Assembly: GCA_044233745.1 (NCBI GenBank)
Contig: JBIIJN010000002.1
Location: 65,130 to 129,129 of the forward strand
Direction: 5' to 3'
Source of the DNA: UBA6165 sp044233745
Lineage (GTDB): Bacteria > Bacteroidota > Bacteroidia > Flavobacteriales_D > Crocinitomicaceae
Length of the DNA stretch: 64,000 bases
The stretch's first letter is position 1, and every line of letters starts with the position of its first letter. The translations under genes were made by a program, and so were the position numbers. Below, one piece after another: positions 57,535-64,000 of this stretch. The notes beneath the pieces were generated by a model. That model ran no database searches and was not told the DNA's origin. It was given only the letters and a program-made list of their open reading frames with translations.

Positions 57535-58980
57535 TTACTTCACGCATCGCACCGCAAAACCATTTCCTTTGCTAAAAGCGCGTATGCTAACTTCACCATC
57601 CGAATGGAACATGCCTACAAAAAATGCGTTGTCGCCAGAGTCATTTGATGATGTCCAGTAGAGTGAACCGCGAGCCAAAAGACTGAAATTGCCATTGGCT
57701 TCACGTCGGCCTGATGGAAGCGCTTTGAAACCATAGTTGTCGCCACCGTCACCGCCACTTTCCCAACCTGAACTGTACTTGAGTTTATTTCCTGCATTGG
57801 TTTCGCTGCCCACATAACTGATTAAACTTGCCCAATCGCTTTTACTCGCAACTCTCCAACCTGTTGGTGCCAAACCGCGTGAATCGTTTACCGCGAACCA
57901 ATTATACAACTTACCATAGGAAAGTCCATTGGCATCCAAATTTCCGTAGTAACACCAAGCTGGTTTGCCATTTATAGCGGCGCTCTCCCATTCTGACTGT
58001 GTTTTGGCATGCGGAATGACATCGCCATTTCTGAATCGATCTACATTCAAGTTTTCCGTCATCCACGTTTGTGATCCGATTTTCACTTCTTTAGCATTGT
58101 TGAACACTTGTCCAATAGGAAGATTGTTTGTTGAAGTCAAAGAACCCGACTGAGAGGATGTACCTTGCTCTGCCCATACTTTTTTCAACCATTCCGTCGG
58201 TAATTCGCCTGGCTTGTAAAGACGTTGCGTATTGTCTCCATTCATTGACATGATGGCAACCCAAGACCCTTGACCATAGGCCAGATGTGTCAGGTCATAT
58301 TTTTCATTCCAATTTTCTTGAATCCACTCCATAGGAAATGTGCTGTTGATATTCCATTTTTGGTTGGTATAACCTGTGTTCAAGGTCATAACAAGCATCC
58401 ATTCCCCATTGCCATAACTCAAATTGGTGATATAATAATCCTCATCCCAACCTTCTTTTATTTTTTCTCTAGGGAAATCTGCTGTTTTGTACCAACGCTG
58501 ATTGGTATATCCTGTGCTTTGCGACATGATTAAAGTATATTTGCCCTCCGCATAAATCAAATCTGAAATGTACAAATCTTCATCCCAATCGGCTTTGATT
58601 TCAGTACTCGGATAGGTGTCTCTTCTGTACCATTTTTGTCTGGAAAAACGAGATCCCTTTGACATAGAAACGACCCATAAATTATTGTCGTAACACATGT
58701 TGGTAATGCGCAAACCTGCATCCCAAGCACTCTGTATTTCGGTGGATGGATAAGCTTTGGCAACAATACATTGCTGTTCGCGGGCACTGGCGCCTAAAGT
58801 AAGAATGCCGACCCATCCATCTGCTCCGTAATGTATATTTTCGATTACAAACTTCGAATTGGCTTTGAGCACAACAACACCTGCACTCGGTGTTTGAACT
58901 TCAGGCTGAAAAACCGTGAAATTGATAAATGCGAAAAGAAAAATAGACAAATGATTTTTTAGAATAGAAGTTGTTTTCAT
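57535..58980 (-). CDS. Secreted FISUMP-domain protein with aromatic repeats
   Basis: The 481-aa protein has a signal peptide (MKTTSILKNHLSIFLFAFINFTVFQ). About five repeats of 45 residues follow (about 45-275), with the pattern GYTNQxWYK..FP.E.I...WDEDYYIT.L.YG.G.W.LVMS. A C-terminal FISUMP domain (about 300-481) shows VKIGSQTWMTENLNVDRFRNGD, YGKLYNWFAVNDSRGLAPTGWRV and YWTSSNDSGDNAFFVGM. FISUMP domains are secreted and of unknown function. It lacks a T9SS sorting tail. Its promoter matches the Bacteroidota consensus fully. Confidence 0.9.
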   Translation of the reverse strand: MKTTSILKNHLSIFLFAFINFTVFQPEVQTPSAGVVVLKANSKFVIENIHYGADGWVGILTLGASAREQQCIVAKAYPSTEIQSAWDAGLRITNMCYDNNLWVVSMSKGSRFSRQKWYRRDTYPSTEIKADWDEDLYISDLIYAEGKYTLIMSQSTGYTNQRWYKTADFPREKIKEGWDEDYYITNLSYGNGEWMLVMTLNTGYTNQKWNINSTFPMEWIQENWNEKYDLTHLAYGQGSWVAIMSMNGDNTQRLYKPGELPTEWLKKVWAEQGTSSQSGSLTSTNNLPIGQVFNNAKEVKIGSQTWMTENLNVDRFRNGDVIPHAKTQSEWESAAINGKPAWCYYGNLDANGLSYGKLYNWFAVNDSRGLAPTGWRVASKSDWASLISYVGSETNAGNKLKYSSGWESGGDGGDNYGFKALPSGRREANGNFSLLARGSLYWTSSNDSGDNAFFVGMFHSDGEVSIRAFSKGNGFAVRCVK

Positions 58981-59030
58981 AGAATAAAATTTTTCGGTTT
59001 ATGGTTTCCGGAACGGTTGAATTCCGAGTC

Positions 59031-59061
59031 CAAAAGTACACAAAACAACAATTGAGCCAAA
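59031..59061 (-). promoter_or_regulatory. Full Bacteroidota-type promoter of the FISUMP gene
   Basis: On the minus strand, TTTG (59061-59058), exactly 19 nt, then TACTTTTG (59038-59031): both elements and the spacing match TTTG-N19-TAnnTTTG. The start codon is 50 nt further. Confidence 0.7.
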
Positions 59062-59099
59062 TTAAATTTTAAACAGTCAAATTGTCAGATTTTCGTCCT

Positions 59100-59114
59100 T
59101 GGCACAGCCTTTGA
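59100..59114 (+). promoter_or_regulatory. Candidate sigma-54-type promoter of htpG
   Basis: TGGCACAGCCTTTGA places GG (59101-59102) and GA (59113-59114) exactly 10 nt apart, against the sigma-54 consensus TGGCAC-N5-TTGC with one mismatch at the last base. The predicted start is about 12 nt downstream and ATG 59143 follows. No TAnnTTTG element is seen closer to htpG. Confidence 0.5.
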
Positions 59115-59142
59115 CTCCAGCAAGAAATAAAAAAAATAATTT

Positions 59143-61038
59143 ATGGAAACAAGAACAGGACAAATTCATGTACAAACGGAAAACATCTTTCCAATCATCA
59201 AGAAGTTTTTGTATTCAGATCACGAAATTTTTCTTCGTGAATTGGTGTCTAACGCCGTTGATGCCTGCCAAAAAATCAAAGTGCTGTCATCTACTGGTGA
59301 ATTTAAAGGTCAAATAGGAGAATTGGCTGTACGCGTGAAACTCGATAAAGAGGCCCGCACTTTGACCATCAGTGATTCAGGAATTGGCATGACCGCCGAG
59401 GAAATTGACAAGTATATCAATCAAATTGCATTTTCTGGTGCCGAAGAGTTTGTGCAAAAATACAAAGGCAAAGAGGGGGCTGAAAATATCATTGGTCATT
59501 TTGGTCTTGGGTTTTATTCGGCGTTTATGGTCGCTGAGCGTGTTCAAATACAAACTTTGTCGCATCAAGAAGGAGCTCAAGCTGTGCAATGGGAAAGTAA
59601 CGGTAATCCAGAATTCACCATTGAACCGATTCAAAAGGAAACACGCGGCACCGACATCATTCTTTATATAGCAGAAGATTCCTTGGAGTTTATAGAGGAA
59701 AATCGAATTTCAGGAATTTTGAATAAATACGGTAAGTTTTTGCCGATTCCAGTTTATTTCGGGACAGAAACGTTTTATGAAGAAGATCCGTCTGGTGAGA
59801 AAGACGAGCATGATAAAATCAAACAAATTCAAAAGGAAAAAGCAAAACAAATCAACATTGTGGCTCCAGCTTGGACGAAGGCACCTGCGGACTTGAGTGA
59901 TGAAGATTACCGATCATTCTACCATGAGTTGTATCCGATGACTTTTGATGAGCCCTTGTTTCATATTCATTTGAATGTTGATTATCCATTCAATTTGACT
60001 GGCATTTTGTTTTTTCCGAAAATCAAAGAACAAGTAGAAGTACAGCGAAACAAAATTCAATTGTACAGCAATCAGGTATTTATCACAGATTCTGTTGAGA
60101 ATATTGTGCCTGAGTTTTTGACGCTTTTACATGGTGTTATTGACTCACCAGATATTCCACTAAATGTATCACGTTCCTATTTACAGGCAGATGGCAATGT
60201 GAAGAAAATTTCTGCCCACATCACCAAGAAAGTTGCCGATAAATTGAACGAGATGTTCAACAAAGACCGCGCTGATTTTGAAGAAAAGTGGGACGATTTG
60301 AAAATATTTGTGGAATATGGCATGCTGTCGGAAGACAAATTTGCAGAGCGCGCCAATAAGTTCGCCTTGTTGAAAAATGTGGATGGTCAATGTTTCACTA
60401 CCGAGGAATACAAAGAGAAAATCAAGGTCGCGCAGACCAACAAAAATGAGAAAATTGTGGCACTATATACCCACGACAAAGAGGCACATTTTTCTTTCGT
60501 GAAGAAAGCCAAAGACCGCGGCTATGATGTATTGGAAATGAATTCGCCCTTAACGCCACACTACATTTCTAAATTGGAGATGACGCACAACGATGTCATG
60601 TTTGTGCGCGTTGACTCTGATAGCTTGGATAAATTGATAGAAAAGAACGAGGAAATTCCATCAAGATTGAGCAAGGAGCAAGAAGAGGCTTTGAAGCCAG
60701 TATTTGAATCGGCCGTGGATGCGTCAAAATTCAAAGTGCAATTCCAAAGCATGTCGGAAAAAGACGCACCGATTATGATTGCGCAACCTGAGTTTATTCG
60801 TCGAATGATGGAGCAGCAGAAATTTGGTGGTGCTGGATTTTTTGGAGCTTTCCCAGAGACTTATAATATGGTGGTGAATTCCAATCACAATAAAATTGCC
60901 GAACTGATTGAATTATCCGATGAAACTGCAAAACAAGCCCGTGTGAAACAACTCGCAGATTTGGCCTTGTTGGCGCAAGGAATGCTGACTGGCGAGGCTT
61001 TGGATGGGTTTATTGAACGCAGTATAGAGTTGGTGTAA
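59143..61038 (+). CDS. htpG: Chaperone HtpG (Hsp90)
   Basis: ATP-dependent cytosolic chaperone. The 631-aa protein begins with the GHKL ATPase domain: SDHEIFLRELVSNAVDACQKIK with the catalytic Glu and metal-binding Asn, then SDSGIGMTAEEI and GHFGLGFYSAFMVAERV. Middle-domain blocks include DSPDIPLNVSRSYLQ, and the C-terminal dimerisation domain ends GMLTGEALDGFIERSIELV. Length and motifs are normal. It is divergent from the FISUMP gene, with a sigma-54-like site in between. Confidence 0.97.
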   Translation: METRTGQIHVQTENIFPIIKKFLYSDHEIFLRELVSNAVDACQKIKVLSSTGEFKGQIGELAVRVKLDKEARTLTISDSGIGMTAEEIDKYINQIAFSGAEEFVQKYKGKEGAENIIGHFGLGFYSAFMVAERVQIQTLSHQEGAQAVQWESNGNPEFTIEPIQKETRGTDIILYIAEDSLEFIEENRISGILNKYGKFLPIPVYFGTETFYEEDPSGEKDEHDKIKQIQKEKAKQINIVAPAWTKAPADLSDEDYRSFYHELYPMTFDEPLFHIHLNVDYPFNLTGILFFPKIKEQVEVQRNKIQLYSNQVFITDSVENIVPEFLTLLHGVIDSPDIPLNVSRSYLQADGNVKKISAHITKKVADKLNEMFNKDRADFEEKWDDLKIFVEYGMLSEDKFAERANKFALLKNVDGQCFTTEEYKEKIKVAQTNKNEKIVALYTHDKEAHFSFVKKAKDRGYDVLEMNSPLTPHYISKLEMTHNDVMFVRVDSDSLDKLIEKNEEIPSRLSKEQEEALKPVFESAVDASKFKVQFQSMSEKDAPIMIAQPEFIRRMMEQQKFGGAGFFGAFPETYNMVVNSNHNKIAELIELSDETAKQARVKQLADLALLAQGMLTGEALDGFIERSIELV

Positions 61039-61102
61039 GGGATATTTAATGCTTTATCATTCAAATATTTAATGTTTTGGGCTCAGGCTATCAAAAAAGC
61101 AT

Positions 61103-61110
61103 TACCTTTG
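61103..61110 (+). promoter_or_regulatory. Candidate -7 element of rpsP-rimM
   Basis: TACCTTTG, the same octamer as at rnpB, ends 55 nt before the rpsP ATG; TTTG at 61076-61079 is 23 nt upstream. The leader contains GGAGTTTCGTACTCC (61138-61152), a 5-bp inverted repeat that could form a small hairpin. Confidence 0.5.
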
Positions 61111-61165
61111 CACCCTTAAATTTTTAATTATTAACCGGAGTTTCGTACTCCAAGCAATAACAACT

Positions 61166-61831
61166 ATGGCAACAAAAATTAGATTGCAACGCCACGGTAA
61201 GAAGGGCAAACCTTTTTATCACGTGGTAATCGCTGATTCAAGAGCGAAAAGAGATGGTAAATTCATTGAAAGAATTGGTTCTTACAATCCAAACACAAAT
61301 CCAGCAACAATCGATATCAATTTCGATCGTGCTATGTATTGGGTTGGTGTAGGAGCTGAACCAACAGACACAATGCGTGCAATATTGCATTATAAAGGTG
61401 TTATGTACAAATCTCACTTGTTAAAAGGTGTGGCCAAAGGTGCTATGTCTGAAGAACAAGCTGAGGCAAAATTCAACGAATGGGCTGGAGCAAAAGAAGC
61501 TAAAATTCAAGCGAAACGTGAGAATTTGTCGAAAGCGCAAGAAGATGCTTTGGCGAAGCGTTTGGCTGCTGAAGCTGATGTAAATTCAGCACGTGCAAAA
61601 GCTATTGTAGCGAAAAATACACCTGAAGTTGAAGAAGTAGCAGAAGAGGCTCCTGTAGCTGAAGAAGCTGTTGAAGAAGCAGTTGCAGAAACACCAGCAG
61701 TAGAGGAAGCACCAGTGGCTGAGGCTCCTGCGGTTGAAGAAGCACCAGTAGCTGAAGCAGTAGCAGAGGAAGCGCCTGCCGCAGAAGAAGCACCAGCTGC
61801 AGAAGAAGGCGAAGAAAAAGCCGCAGAGTAA
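61166..61831 (+). CDS. rpsP: Ribosomal protein S16 with a long Ala/Glu/Val-rich tail
   Basis: Residues 1-80 are a standard S16 (ATKIRLQRHGKKGKPFYHVVIADSRAKRDGKFIERIGSYNP). A helical extension follows (about 90-150), then about 65 residues of tandem EEAPVAEA-type repeats to residue 221. S16 is usually 80-100 aa; long A/E-rich tails occur in Bacteroidota, but this one is at the long end. The acidic tail would extend from the body of the 30S subunit. rimM begins 3 nt after the stop, the usual rpsP-rimM operon. Confidence 0.96.
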   Translation: MATKIRLQRHGKKGKPFYHVVIADSRAKRDGKFIERIGSYNPNTNPATIDINFDRAMYWVGVGAEPTDTMRAILHYKGVMYKSHLLKGVAKGAMSEEQAEAKFNEWAGAKEAKIQAKRENLSKAQEDALAKRLAAEADVNSARAKAIVAKNTPEVEEVAEEAPVAEEAVEEAVAETPAVEEAPVAEAPAVEEAPVAEAVAEEAPAAEEAPAAEEGEEKAAE

Positions 61832-61834
61832 ATT

Positions 61835-62380
61835 ATGCTTAAAAAGGATTGTTACTTACTTGGAAACATTGCCAAAACACGCGGATTTAAAGGCGAATTG
61901 GTTTTATTTCTGGATGTAACAAATCCATTTGAATACGAGCGTTTGGAGTCAGTATTTGTCGAAATGAACGGCATGCTGACTCCTTTTTTTATTGAACAAA
62001 TCAAGATTCAAAATAACAATCGCGCTCATGTCTTTTTTGAGCAGGTAAACAGTGAAGAAGAAGCCCAAAAATTAACGGGAAAGTCCTTGTTTCTTCCGCT
62101 TTCTACATTGCCAAAACTAGAGGGAAATGAGTTTTACGACCATGAAATCCCCGGATTTGAAGTCATCGATGAAGCCCATGGCGCAATCGGACTTGTGGTG
62201 CAAGTCATTGATTTGACCAACAATCCACTTTTACAAATCGACAACAAGGGCATCGAAATTCTTGTTCCCATGCGAAATGGTACGGTTTTAAAAGTCGACC
62301 GAAACAACAAACAACTCCATATTCAAGCGCCTCCCGGATTGATTGAGTTGTATTTGACTAAGGACAATTCTGAGGATTAG
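61835..62380 (+). CDS. rimM: 16S rRNA processing protein RimM
   Basis: 30S maturation factor that binds S19 and assists 16S 3'-domain folding. The 181-aa protein has the N-terminal barrel (CYLLGNIAKTRGFKGELVLFLD) and the C-terminal PRC barrel (NEFYDHEIPGFEVID...GLVVQVIDLTNNPLLQI). Start and length are typical. It lies directly after rpsP, as in most bacteria. Confidence 0.95.
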   Translation: MLKKDCYLLGNIAKTRGFKGELVLFLDVTNPFEYERLESVFVEMNGMLTPFFIEQIKIQNNNRAHVFFEQVNSEEEAQKLTGKSLFLPLSTLPKLEGNEFYDHEIPGFEVIDEAHGAIGLVVQVIDLTNNPLLQIDNKGIEILVPMRNGTVLKVDRNNKQLHIQAPPGLIELYLTKDNSED

Positions 62381-62385
62381 CGATT

Positions 62386-62946
62386 ATGCAAAATCAATAT
62401 TTTACGTCTGAGACAGCTATTCTAAAAGCCATCCTTGATAAAACGCCCATGCAAACCGCCATCAAATGGGGTGCTGAGGTTTATACGTACAAGGGTAAAA
62501 CGGTTGTGAGTTATGGTGGATTCAAAAATCATTTTTGTCTGTGGTTCAACAACGGCGTTTTTTTGAAAGACCCGTACCACGTTTTGATGAATGCCAACGA
62601 AGAAAAAACCAAGGCTTTGCGACAATGGCGTTTTACAGATGTGTCACAAATTGATGAAGATAAAATTCTGGAATATGTGCTTGAAGCTATTGAAAATGAG
62701 GAGAATGGACTTTCTTGGAAGCCACAAAAATCGGCCCCGGTGGAAATTCCAAAAATGTTGGCATCAGCTTTTGAACAAAACAATGGACTGGAATCGGCAT
62801 TTCTTGCTCTAACACCTTTCAAGCAGAAAGAATACATCGAACATTTCACCTCTTCCAAAAGAGAAGAAACGCAACTTGCCCGTTTGGAAAAGTGCATTCC
62901 CTTGATTTTGGAAGGAAAGGGTTTAAACGATAAATATAGAAAGTGA
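62386..62946 (+). CDS. DUF1801 / YdeI (OmdA-like) family protein
   Basis: The 186-aa protein has an N-terminal DUF1801-like domain (KWGAEVYTYKGKTVVSYGGFKNHFCLWFNNG) and a C-terminal YdeI/OmdA-type domain (ALTPFKQKEYIEHFTSSKREETQLARLEKCIPLILEGKG). The family is linked in the literature to bacteriocin/peptide resistance through OmpD-associated YdeI, but the biochemical function is unknown. It starts 5 nt after rimM and is probably a passenger of the rpsP operon. Confidence 0.88.
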   Translation: MQNQYFTSETAILKAILDKTPMQTAIKWGAEVYTYKGKTVVSYGGFKNHFCLWFNNGVFLKDPYHVLMNANEEKTKALRQWRFTDVSQIDEDKILEYVLEAIENEENGLSWKPQKSAPVEIPKMLASAFEQNNGLESAFLALTPFKQKEYIEHFTSSKREETQLARLEKCIPLILEGKGLNDKYRK

Positions 62947-62993
62947 GATTACGCAGAATCTCAGGTTATAAAGTATGCGTGTCATTCTTTTCT

Positions 62994-63001
62994 TAATTTT
63001 G
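62994..63001 (+). promoter_or_regulatory. -7 element 4 nt from the ZIP transporter start codon
   Basis: TAATTTTG is followed by CCGT and ATG 63006, the rnpB-like 4-nt geometry. A leaderless mRNA is predicted. Confidence 0.5.
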
Positions 63002-63005
63002 CCGT

Positions 63006-63830
63006 ATGGAAGCAATCGTTGAATGGATGTCAGGTCAAAGCCCAGTTTTGTTGGCTTTTTTAGCCACCTCGTTCACTTGGTTGTCAACAGCCATCGGTGC
63101 AGCATTTGTTTTTCCATTTAAAAAAGTGCCTCGTGGCTTATTCGACGGCTTGCTTGGTTTTTCAGGAGGCGTTATGATCGCTGCTAGTTTCTGGTCCTTG
63201 TTAGCTCCAGCGCTTGAAATGTCGGAGGAAATGTATCCCAATGCAAAATGGTTTCCAGCAGCTACTGGATTTTTGCTCGGTGCATTTTTCTTATTTGCCT
63301 TGGATAAAATTTTACCGCATTTGCACATCAATTTTAAGGATGAGGAAAAGGAAGGCATCAAAACGGAGTTCAAGCGCCCCACTTTACTTGTATTGGCTAT
63401 TACGCTACACAATATTCCTGAAGGCTTAGCCATAGGTGTATTGTTTGGTGGTGCGGCTTTGGGTTTGCCGGGAGCGAGTTTATCCGCAGCTTTGGTACTC
63501 ACTCTGGGAATGGCACTTCAAAATTTACCGGAAGGTGTTGCCGTTGCCATGCCCTTGAGAAGAGCAGGTATGTCGCGCAGAAAGAGCTTTTTCTATGGTC
63601 AATTATCGGCTGTGGTTGAGCCCATTGCAGGCGTTATAGGTGCAATAGCTGTAATTTACATCCAACCTATTTTGCCATTTGCTTTGGCTTTTGCTGCAGG
63701 CGCTATGATTTTTGTGGTCGTTGAAGAGGTGATTCCTGAAACCCAACGCGAAAAATATACCGACATCGCGGTGCTTGGCTTCATACTTGGCTTTGTGGTG
63801 ATGATGATTTTGGATACGGCGTTTTCGTAA
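63006..63830 (+). CDS. ZIP-family metal (zinc) transporter
   Basis: The 274-aa inner-membrane protein has about eight hydrophobic helices. The two metal-site helices are clear: LHNIPEGLAIGVLFGG (helix IV) and GMALQNLPEGVAVAMPLRRAG (helix V). GQLSAVVEPIAGVIGA and a final VVEEVIPETQ follow, as in the GufA/ZupT branch. It probably imports Zn2+ or related divalent metals. Helix V has Gln-Asn where many members have His-Asn, which may affect selectivity. Confidence 0.93.
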   Translation: MEAIVEWMSGQSPVLLAFLATSFTWLSTAIGAAFVFPFKKVPRGLFDGLLGFSGGVMIAASFWSLLAPALEMSEEMYPNAKWFPAATGFLLGAFFLFALDKILPHLHINFKDEEKEGIKTEFKRPTLLVLAITLHNIPEGLAIGVLFGGAALGLPGASLSAALVLTLGMALQNLPEGVAVAMPLRRAGMSRRKSFFYGQLSAVVEPIAGVIGAIAVIYIQPILPFALAFAAGAMIFVVVEEVIPETQREKYTDIAVLGFILGFVVMMILDTAFS

Positions 63831-63850
63831 GTTGATGCGAATAATTCAAC

Positions 63851-63886
63851 TAGTGCCAATAGCCAATAGCTAACAGCCAACCGCCA
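63851..63886. repeat. Intergenic GCCAATA/GCTAACA heptad repeats
   Basis: Consecutive 7-nt units TAGTGCCAAT, AGCCAAT, AGCTAAC, AGCCAAC, CGCCA occupy the gap between the ZIP gene and the next start. This is the clearest copy of the unit also found near 29017-29164. Confidence 0.65.
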
Positions 63887-63902
63887 TCTCCTCAACTTTT
63901 CC

Positions 63903-63910
63903 TATCTTCG
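63903..63910 (+). promoter_or_regulatory. -7 element 4 nt from a GTG start codon
   Basis: TATCTTCG is followed by CCGC and GTG 63915; the spacing equals that of the four ATG genes and rnpB. Confidence 0.45.
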
Positions 63911-63914
63911 CCGC

Positions 63915-64000
63915 GTGAATGTTTGGCTGACTTTTGATTACGAGTTGTTTTTTGGTGCGCGCACAGGTAGCATTGAAAAATGTATGCTTGAACCTACAAA
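63915..64000 (+). CDS. Polysaccharide-deacetylase-like protein, 5' end only
   Basis: GTG 63915 opens a frame that runs off the window after 28 codons. It begins MNVWLTFDYELFFGARTGSI and continues EKCMLEPT. The LTFDYELFF start, with Asp in the TFD motif, is that of polysaccharide-deacetylase (NodB-like) proteins common in Flavobacteria. There is no ATG in this stretch before codon 24, and the GTG falls at the 4-nt promoter spacing, so the GTG start is favoured. The remainder of the gene is outside the window. Confidence 0.65.
   Translation, partial: MNVWLTFDYELFFGARTGSIEKCMLEPT

Noticed and set aside
61602..61793. A Leu-rich antisense frame under the rpsP tail
   Set aside because: It is the complement of the GAA/GCA/CCA-rich tail repeat of S16 and reflects codon content only.

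Overview
The window looks like ordinary chromosome from a member of the Bacteroidota, most likely a Flavobacteriales-type bacterium. The evidence is a secreted protein with a type IX secretion (T9SS) type A C-terminal sorting domain, Bacteroidota-type promoter elements (TAnnTTTG and a TAnnTTCG variant) in front of many genes, few Shine-Dalgarno sequences, a DbpA-type helicase, a FISUMP-domain protein, giant TPR/coiled-coil periplasmic proteins and an S16 protein with a long acidic tail. I see no rRNA, tRNA, insertion sequence, prophage or CRISPR array.

Layout. 1-14.4 kb (+): tail of an unknown gene, tpiA, prmA, a 1534-aa secreted protein of unknown function, plsY, a 1951-aa TPR/PD40/coiled-coil/SPOR-like envelope protein, then small genes (transglutaminase-like, MazG-like, NUDIX). 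Most junctions in this run are 4-nt stop/start overlaps. 14.5-19 kb (-): a TolC/HlyD/ABC export operon whose ABC ATPase has lost most catalytic motifs. 19-22.5 kb (-): selO, purB and an OsmC-like gene. 22.5-28.7 kb (+): lipA, a T9SS cargo protein, mpl and the RNase P RNA gene rnpB. 28.7-33 kb: an unlisted 48-codon His-rich membrane protein, a 44-nt palindrome, a DEAD-box helicase and a DUF2797 gene fired from back-to-back promoters, and pyrG.

33-38.7 kb (+): a secreted unknown protein, an S9 peptidase, tandem palindromic repeats, a K+ channel and an alpha/beta hydrolase. 38.7-42.9 kb: a visibly A+T-richer island holding an overlapping NUDIX plus PLD-nuclease/SF2-helicase/DUF3427 pair, the best candidate for an accessory defence or genome-maintenance module. 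42.9-52 kb (-): a quinone-oxidoreductase-like protein, a YafQ-type toxin-antitoxin pair, an rRNA m5C methyltransferase, ApbE and a 1695-aa protein with 16 TPR-like repeats. 52-59 kb: a FAD oxidoreductase, the trmH-like/yqgE/TPR/nth operon, an O-methyltransferase, a DoxX-thioredoxin fusion and a FISUMP protein. 59-64 kb (+): htpG behind a sigma-54-type site, rpsP, rimM, a DUF1801/YdeI protein, a ZIP transporter, and the first 28 codons of a polysaccharide-deacetylase-like gene with a GTG start.

The most striking pattern is regulatory. In rnpB the -7 element TACCTTTG lies exactly 4 nt before the first base of the P1 helix. The same 4-nt gap separates TAnnTT(T/C)G from the start codon of five protein genes, which are therefore predicted to make leaderless mRNAs. 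Product calls rest on motif recognition by eye; no database search or computation was run.
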